Translations under genes and position numbers: made by a program
Shown here: positions 57,257 through 64,000 of the stretch, in pieces
How the letters are laid out: every line of letters starts with the position of its first letter
How positions within the stretch are numbered: position 1 is the stretch's first letter
NCBI GenBank assembly: GCA_036245805.1
Contig: BTRK01000006.1
Coordinates: 6,117,613 to 6,181,612 of the forward strand
Reading direction: 5' to 3'
Length of the DNA: 64,000 nt
Origin: Pristionchus mayeri
Lineage: Eukaryota; Nematoda; Chromadorea; Rhabditida; Neodiplogasteridae
The notes under the pieces: generated by a model
Seen by the model: only the letters and a program-made list of their open reading frames with translations
Told to the model about the DNA's origin: nothing
Database searches by the model: none

Positions 57257-58604
57257 GAGTGAATTTGGAGGAATCGAATAATCAGGAACTGATGCCTCGA
57301 ATCAGATTACGGGCTTTCAGAAATTAAACATGACAATTTGCAATTAGTTGATGCGCAATTCTGAATGTGTTTGAACAACGTTGAACAGATGTGGATTATA
57401 ATGGAGAGATCTTATCTAGAGCATGGTAAGATAGGTATAGTCAATGTGGGGAGCGTAAGTTTCACAAACTATCGCTTGCCTATCTTCACCAAGCTGAGTC
57501 TCTTGCTGGTAAAATAAAGCGAGAACCACATAAAAATACGATTGACAAGAGTGAATATTGATAATAAATAGGGTTCGATAAACTGGACTTCGTGTATTCA
57601 TCTGACTCACCCTAGCCTGTGGAACGGCAAGCGAGTTTTGGAAATGAAGAAACGAAGCCCCGCTTATCGCACTCTAACTACGAAGCAAGCGAAAGAGGCA
57701 GCCGGGTGGCCAGTGAGTGACTGGAGAGAGAGACATTCCCTCCCTCTACCCTATAAGGCCCCTTTACACTTCCATAACGGTCATGCGCAAATAAAGCTTA
57801 TTAAACTGCTCAGACCGTTCTGAGAACGAACATTTCGAAATTGCCGAACTCTCGTGAGATTTAAGAATGACGAAAATGGATAATTGCGCCTGCATAAAAG
57901 ATATAGAGATGGACGGTGGAAAGGACGGTGAAAGGACTCGCAGCTGAAGAGACGCGACGCGTCACGCGAACGCGAGCAGGACCTGACCAGGCCTGCTCGC
58001 TGGGTCAGATACGTTTTTCATTTGACCATGCCGGTAAGGAAACTTTCTTGTCTAGATTCACTTTATCTTCACTGAGTTTTTCTAATCTGAACATATTTCT
58101 GCAACTCTGCAGTAGTGGTTTATTGACAACGATGCTAGTCAGAGATTGTTTCTTCCCTGAACATCCTACGATCAAAGAAAGGTATTGGGTAGTAAAGAAA
58201 GCTTCCAGTTATCAAAATTGTGCTCTAGTTGTCTTTTATCAGCAAAACTCGTGGATATTAACCTCGAATTTCACAACGAAAAGGCAATTGTGACGGAAAC
58301 GTTTCTTATAAACTACTCTCACTACTCTCTACGAGAATATACTTATGTAAGTATGGAAAATCAAATACCACAACCTACTCACAAATGAATTATCCATTCT
58401 TCGCCCAATGCATTATATGTATTATTTTCATTTTTAGGACTATGATGTCAGTACGGGCAAGTAATTTATGGGTTATTTATCAAATTTCGGAAGTCTTTTC
58501 ATGCCTCTGCTATTCATCAATGCAGATCGCACAAGCGACTGGATGGTGGCTCCTGTTTTGGTCAGCCAGAACCTTTTCATTCTTGACGTTTTAAAAATGT
58601 TATT
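57257..58604. other. 5' flank of gene I
   Basis: Contains the shared motif at 57329-57362 and GACGCGACGCGTCACGCGAA at 57948-57967. No exon convincingly seen; open frames here lack splice partners and homology. Confidence 0.4.
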
Positions 58605-59675
58605 ATGAGGTGCCCTATTGGAATGTCACGTTTTTCTCTTAACCTATTATCTCGGAAAAATAATGTTGTAACTTTAAGTTTGAAACATCTCGGAATCAAT
58701 CAGCCTGGAACCGCTAATCTAGAACTTTCAACTCGGAATGAGAGGGTGGGAACTCGTCGAGTGGGAATTTATTTTTGGGAAACGTTCATCTCGGAACTTT
58801 TTTTCAGGAAATTATCTAGTGTAATTAAGCTTTTTACTAAGCTAATTTGTTCTTATTGGAAAGATATGGCTTGAGAGGATCTATCGGTGTCCTGGTGAGA
58901 TGTAACTATTTTTTCGGAACATGAGTGCTGGCACCTTTTTCTCAGAACATTAATTTCATAACAATTCATATTGGAAACTTCGCGCTGGGAATCATTTTGC
59001 CTGGAACTTTACTTTCGGAACTTTTTTCTCGGAACTTTCATTTTGGAACTGTTCATCTCGGAACTTTTTTCACTAAACCATTCCCAAACACGCTAATCGA
59101 AATGAGCGGTCGCTAACATAAATGAAAACTTAAAATAGAGGCCTCCAAATGACTATTCTATAGTTAGCAATAAAATAACTCTGCGAAAACAACCAAATTA
59201 GACTTGATAAAATCCAGGAAAAAGTTCCGAGATGAACGTTTCTGAAAAATAATTTCTCACTTGTCTAGTTCCCACCTTCTCATTCCGAGTTGCGAGTTCC
59301 CGCTTAGCGGTTACAAGCCGATTGATTCTGAGTCAGCAGTTCCAAAAATAAAGTTACAACATTTATTTTCCAAGATGAATGGTTCCGACAAAAAAGTTAC
59401 ATCTCACCAGGACACCAATCTATCAGACTGTTTTTTAGAAGCTAGAGACCGCTCATCGTGAATAGGAAGGGCAGGGATGATTGGGCGAAAAAGTTCCGAG
59501 ATGAACAGTTCCAAATCGAGAGTTCTGTGAAAAAAGTTCTGAAATGAACGTTCCGAATTGAATTGTCCCGTGCGGAGAGTCTCTGACATAAACTGTTTCA
59601 AATATAGTGTTCCGAAAAAAAAATTCCGGAACACATGTTCCGATAAAAAAGTTACATCTCAATAGGGCACCATTA
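58605..59675. mobile_element. Fold-back built of GGAACTTT words
   Basis: GGTGCCCTATTGGAATGTCAC at the left and ATCTCAATAGGGCACC at the right form the ends. Both arms are filled with repeated words such as CTCGGAACTTTT and, on the other arm, AAAAGTTCCGAG (at least six each). Centre near 59140. Translations of the arms look repetitive (GTF, ELFF), an artefact. Confidence 0.75.
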
Positions 59676-60664
59676 TGAAGCTGTTTTTTTCCAATACGTA
59701 GAACAATTATCTCTACGAAGAACATCAATGGTACAAATAGAATAATATCATCATTGATTGAACCATGCATAAACAACATAAACAATAAAAAAGCATAATC
59801 GGTGAAATGTAGCATTTCTCCAGAGGCGTTTGCGCCATCTAACTGAAGGGATTTGGAACTTCCACATCAAGGGACCCATTTCAAGGTATGCATTTGAGCC
59901 ACACTTAGAGACGGGCTTGCAAGTGAGCTATATTCAATAATCTTTTACATTTTAAAGGATTGAATTTGTTCCGTTTCATCAGATTCGTATACCATTGCAA
60001 CATTTTGTACTCTTCAATGTTTTAGATTGCACCGACCTAAAACGGGTGTCGAATCAATATAAAGGGCACAAACCATTGCGTTCTGATCGATTGTTGGCAG
60101 TACGACATACATGGAGATGCATTTATTTTCCGAACCCATTTCAGCTAAGGCCAAGGGTAAAATAAAATATTTTAAATAGACTGGTATAATTTTCCTAATG
60201 TACGGTTATTGTTGTCGAAAAAATGCTTTTAAAAAGTTCCAATTACATATCTTATTGTTTGTGTATATTTGTCACAATTTTCCGTAATCTTAGAGAGTGA
60301 AGTCGACATTTTTTGTTGCCTTTCGTTTTGTTCCAGATTTCAATTCCACCCACGCAATGTTGTTGGCAAATATCACGACAAAATAAATTTATAAATGCAT
60401 TGAAATTGACTGAACAGATTATGCCACACAACACACATTGATTTACTCACTATGAGCACTGGTGTTGCCAAATCGGCAAACGCCCTCCTCATTCCGTGCG
60501 CTCTCTCGCCAGTCAGACAGAGCGAGAGAGCACGCGATATCGAGAGAGGCAGAGAGTCAGACAGCGCGAGAGAGTATGCGAAACAACGAGAGCAGTAGCC
60601 GATTTGTCATCTCTAATGACGTCACATCCTATGCCTAGCACAATTCAGTTACGGAATTTCTCAT
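59676..60664. other. 3' flank of gene F
   Basis: No gene seen. The tract 60463-60620 is a GAGAGAG-rich relic related to the MITE at 9889-10000. Confidence 0.4.
60463..60620. repeat. Degraded GAGAG-rich MITE relative
   Basis: TTGCCAAATCGGCAAACGCC at the left and GTAGCCGATTTGTCATC at the right are inverted. The centre repeats CAGTCAGACAGAGCGAGAGA twice with changes. Shares words with 9889-10000. Confidence 0.55.
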
Positions 60665-63600
60665 TCAACCAATCCGGCGACCAAACCAATCTTCATCATG
60701 CGGAGCGTTGCCGAGCACCGCCGATCTGGGTGGTTGAAATCCTGAAAAGAGATTGGTGCAATAGCTTTGGAAATCCTGGATATGTGAGTTGGCAAAGCTG
60801 ATTTTCGGCCCGGTTTGAAGTCGGAAATTGGGATAATGTGAGATTGGTTTTTAAGTTAGAAAAGTACCGTGAAAATCATCGGAGCCAATGGACGCTTGGA
60901 CGAATCTGCAATGCATTCAGATGATTTTGTCAAAATATGAACATGTCCATGCGAAGTACAATTCGAAGCTATCACATTTTGCACCCAATCCAATGATCGT
61001 GTACCTTTGATTTACGAAAATCTTCGTCTCCGGCGACAATTTTGCGTATTCTTCCGTCTGGATAAGCTCTTTCTGGAGTAGGCCGAGATCCGCCCATCGA
61101 TGCATTAGTGCCTGAGCTACGGCTCTTTATTGGCATTTAAACAATCGATAAAGTACAAATTTGACCAAACCAAGTGGATGGACCGTCTTCGGACCCCCAT
61201 GATGTTTATCAGCCAAATTTGAACGAAATCCGTGACACAAAATATTTCCTAGTAGCAAAATCGTGTAAAAATGTCATCATTTGTTGTTAAAATGACTAGT
61301 GATAGAGCAGTCGCCGTCATGTAAAATTGTGTCAACCTACACAACTTTCTTGGTGCTAATAATTTTGTCATTATTTTGAAAATGTATTTTTACACTAAAT
61401 AGATAACTAACCGACTGGACGAGCTTCAATGGGTATACATCCGTGGCTATCCGGAAGACTTTCCCTCTGTTGAGCTCATTTCGTTCAAAATCGATCATAA
61501 ACAGCTCGATCTTTCGCGTTAGCTGAATTGTTGAATTTTCAAGAATATCCCTTCGAAAGCTTCCGTAAAGTAACTATGAAAAGAACATATTTCAGCTGGG
61601 TATCCATATAGTCACTTGGGAGCACTTTGATAATAAATTTGGTTGAGCAATATAAAATGACAAATGATGTGGACTACTATCCATAATTTGTTTTAAACAT
61701 CAAGCGTTATTTACCTCAGGCATGTCAAATCGTTGCGCCATTTTGAGGAGTCTGAAGAAATTGCGCTGCGTGATCGGCTTCTGCGTCGGTAGTATCACCA
61801 TTAGCAGCTCTCTGAAGTCGAATGCGAAAATGTCAGCGTCCTGAAATCCACTAGTAAAGTTCACAACTGCTGAAGAATATCTAATTGATTGATCTGTACA
61901 CAAATAATGCATGCCTACTTGAAAATGTTACAGTAATCGAATACAGTAACCAGACCCTTTTTTTCTTTGTGAAATAACAAATTATCGCTCACCGAAATAG
62001 GGTAGCGCCCATCCCTCTTCTCTTTCATATCCGATTTGAAGTAGGCTCTGAAATAGTGACTCCAGAGCGAGAGGTACTTGGCCGATACGTAGAACTCCTG
62101 ATGCATCTGGTTTAACGATGGTGCCGCGTGATTGTTTTCAGCGATTCATTGTTGACTCTTCCACGTAGGCAAGAAATGGGACATCATAGTGAAACGAAGA
62201 CCGTACTCTCGTTCGTCATTGTGTTCAATGGTGATTTAGCTCTCAATCATCCTATAATAGCCCACCTCATCCTTCACAACTACCACGGTAGCATCGTCCT
62301 CATCTTCGGGATCGATAGATTCCAGGTCCTCGATGACAATCGAAAGCCGAGCGTAGAAGTTGACGGCACAACTGGCATAGCTTTCCTATATTTGGAGATC
62401 GCATATGTATCAATTCAAAAATAAACAAAAGAAGAGATCGTAGCCATGCCGACTTTTATAAATATGTTCACTATGTTCGTTTGTTTGTGTTTGTTTGATG
62501 TATGTCATCATAACTGTAATATTTACTAGAGTTCGAGAAACGATACCACGGTCTCTCACCGCTCGATCGGTCTAGAGAGTGTGTAAAATGAAGAGACGGT
62601 GACCCGAATTACGAGCTCTAATATTTACCGATAGATTAAAAAGCCTGGATCGACTCGGTTCTTCCTCATCCGCGCATATCGTGAACTGCTGATAAAGCGT
62701 AGGGCACACTTTGGTGAAGGCGTTTGGTACCTGAAATAAATAAAATATGTACTACTAAAATGTGTACTGATATATAAAAACGTGTAATGTAGGTTTTTTC
62801 AATTTGAAATCAGTAATATTTGTAAAAAAGAACCATATTAAAGCAGCAAAAATGTTCGAGACTCTAAGCACGAAATCCTTTGGCAGCAACAATATTACGA
62901 TAGATTCTCAAACTGTTCTTACAGTAACCCGCGCTTTGGGTGCACTCTGCCGTTTATCTAGCGCTAAATTGATAATTTAAATTTTTTCACTCACACTTGC
63001 ATCCACATTCTTCAATCCCATGTCCAATGTTGCGATCACGCATTTGGGTTTTATGTTATTCGTATTTCTCACCAAGAGCTGCCTGTGATGACAATAATAA
63101 TAATTATAGGTAATGTTTCATTGTTAGCTTTGATTAGTTAACCAACCCATTGAACGGGACGATTGGTCTCTCCGCCTCCTTACGCCAAATTTGCACGGTG
63201 AATTCGACACCGTCAATCTGAACTTGCAGTTTCTTAAAGAGGGCCATCGCACGAAAATGTATAATCCGAAATGGGATCTTCTGACCAAAATTACACAGCT
63301 TCAATTGTAAGTATCTTAACATTGAATCAATAAATGAGCAAGTGCTTACCATAAGTATTCTTGAATCAGCAGTTCTAGCATGCCGTTTCAACTCGATCTT
63401 CAACAAAAATAATAAGGCGAAATGAATATGACGCTGAATTCTCACTCGGTACCAAATAGCCCAGGAAGCATTTCAGGTTGTAAATCCGCCTCCTCATCGC
63501 CAAGTCGCCCAACTTTGGGAACGGGGAATAGTATGAATATATCACACAGATAAATAGGTCTGGGAGAAAGAAAGGTAGGTATTCCAGGCCGAATCCACCC

Positions 63601-64000
63601 AAATTGGCACTGACCTCCCAGTCTTCTCCCGCAAAAGAAGAGAAATCACTCTCTTCATCACCCACTTTGGACTGATCGATCGATCGCTGAGAGAGCGCTA
63701 GAAATTAGGAGGAATCGTCTGACTCTCTCCAAACCACACGCTATCTCGTGAGCAAGAGTGAGCAAGAGTGTATGATATGGAGAGAGCGAGACCATTGCTA
63801 TAAATTAGAGTTCGTAATTTGGGTCACCGTCTTTTCATTTTACACTCTCTCTCTTGACCGGTTGAACGACGATATAGTGTGTAGAATGGAGAGAATGAAG
63901 TGTCATTTCTCGAACTCTACTAGCAATGAAGGGAGCGGGAAGTGTTGGAGAGAGCTAGAGAAACAATAGAAAAAAAACGCTAATTACCTTCAATTCGTGC
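60665..64000 (-). CDS. BTB-domain protein gene F (partial, 5' end outside window)
   Basis: Paralogue of gene E without its frameshift. Exons: 63988 to beyond the edge, 63350-63397, 63147-63217, 62995-63082, 62629-62730, 62266-62385, 61993-62097, 61715-61840, 61412-61522, 61005-61111, 60868-60905, 60665-60741. The reading frame is continuous through every junction. IDGVEFTVQIWRKE, then KCVIATLDMG, mark the N-terminal (possibly MATH-like) part. The BTB fold runs from VVVVKDEEFYVSAKYLSLWS through FRAYFKSDM, FAFDFRELLMVILPTQKP and LLKMAQRFDMPE. The C-terminal region follows: LTRKIELFMIDFERNEL, ALMHRWADLGLL, ending FGRRIG. Likely Cul3-type adaptor by family knowledge. Exon 12 is much shorter than in E (38 against 86 nt). 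Confidence 0.85.
62529..62620. mobile_element. TAGAGTTCGAGAA-type MITE in gene F intron 5
   Basis: TAGAGTTCGAGAAACGATAC and, at the other end, GAATTACGAGCTCTA are inverted; the centre has CGCTCGATCGGTCTAGAGAG. Relatives: 63795-63940, 40985-41068, 10575-10680. Confidence 0.65.
63795..63940. mobile_element. TAGAGTTCG-type MITE in gene F intron 2
   Basis: TTGCTATAAATTAGAGTTCG at the left and CGAACTCTACTAGCAA at the right; centre TTGACCGGTTGAACG. The tract before it (63700-63795) is a second, degraded copy with GAGCAAGAGT repeated in tandem. Confidence 0.65.

Noticed and set aside
58605..59634. Frames of 60-120 codons near 59 kb
   Set aside because: Repeated GGAACTTT words give repetitive GTF/ELFF peptides in a fold-back element.

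Overview
The window is nuclear DNA of a nematode. Coding exons are small (about 30-180 bases) with canonical GT-AG introns. There are four paralogous nematode-type 7TM chemoreceptor genes, BTB-domain paralogues, an RTE-type retroposon, many mariner-type elements and very many fold-back DNA elements. The style resembles a diplogastrid such as Pristionchus, but the species cannot be fixed from the sequence alone. No bacterial, viral or CRISPR features were seen. All gene models below were built by hand from splice signals, open exons and comparison between paralogues inside the window.

Layout. (1) 1-6.6 kb: two minus-strand 7TM receptor genes, the first cut by the left edge and the second complete. 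(2) 6.8-9.2 kb: a 120-bp minisatellite followed directly by a large G-run-ended fold-back. (3) 10.0-11.9 kb: a plus-strand secreted, possibly galectin-like small protein. (4) 13.4-18.6 kb: a plus-strand histidine acid phosphatase, broken by a mariner element in exon 3 and a nonsense codon in exon 10. (5) 17.8-40.4 kb: a tandem segmental duplication. Unit 1 is the phosphatase 3' end, a spacer and 7TM gene A. Unit 2 is a phosphatase remnant, the same spacer and 7TM gene B. Unit 2 is swollen by a 4.3-kb TTAA-bounded fold-back (with an RTE copy inside), two adjacent mariner-type elements and a dead mariner. Unit 1 keeps the empty sites. (6) 40.8-64 kb: minus-strand BTB genes E and F (F cut by the right edge) flank three small genes G, H and I. 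These three encode a previously unnamed (to me) family: an N-terminal coiled coil, a conserved EQCLxxNG...C exon, one membrane span and a short tail.

How the genes relate. The first coding exon of BTB gene E and the sequence just upstream of it are homologous to the first exon and upstream sequence of G and H. Gene I shares the upstream motif but has a different start. GC-rich blocks with GACGCG/ACGCGT words lie upstream of all four genes. Exon shuffling or a shared 5' module is therefore likely. Receptors, a secreted phosphatase, BTB adaptors and small membrane proteins in tandem arrays, several visibly decayed, fit a fast birth-and-death region of the kind seen on nematode chromosome arms.

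Fold-back elements are the dominant non-coding content: three with G-run ends, at least three bounded by TTAA, several short MITE families, and nested palindromes up to 2 kb.
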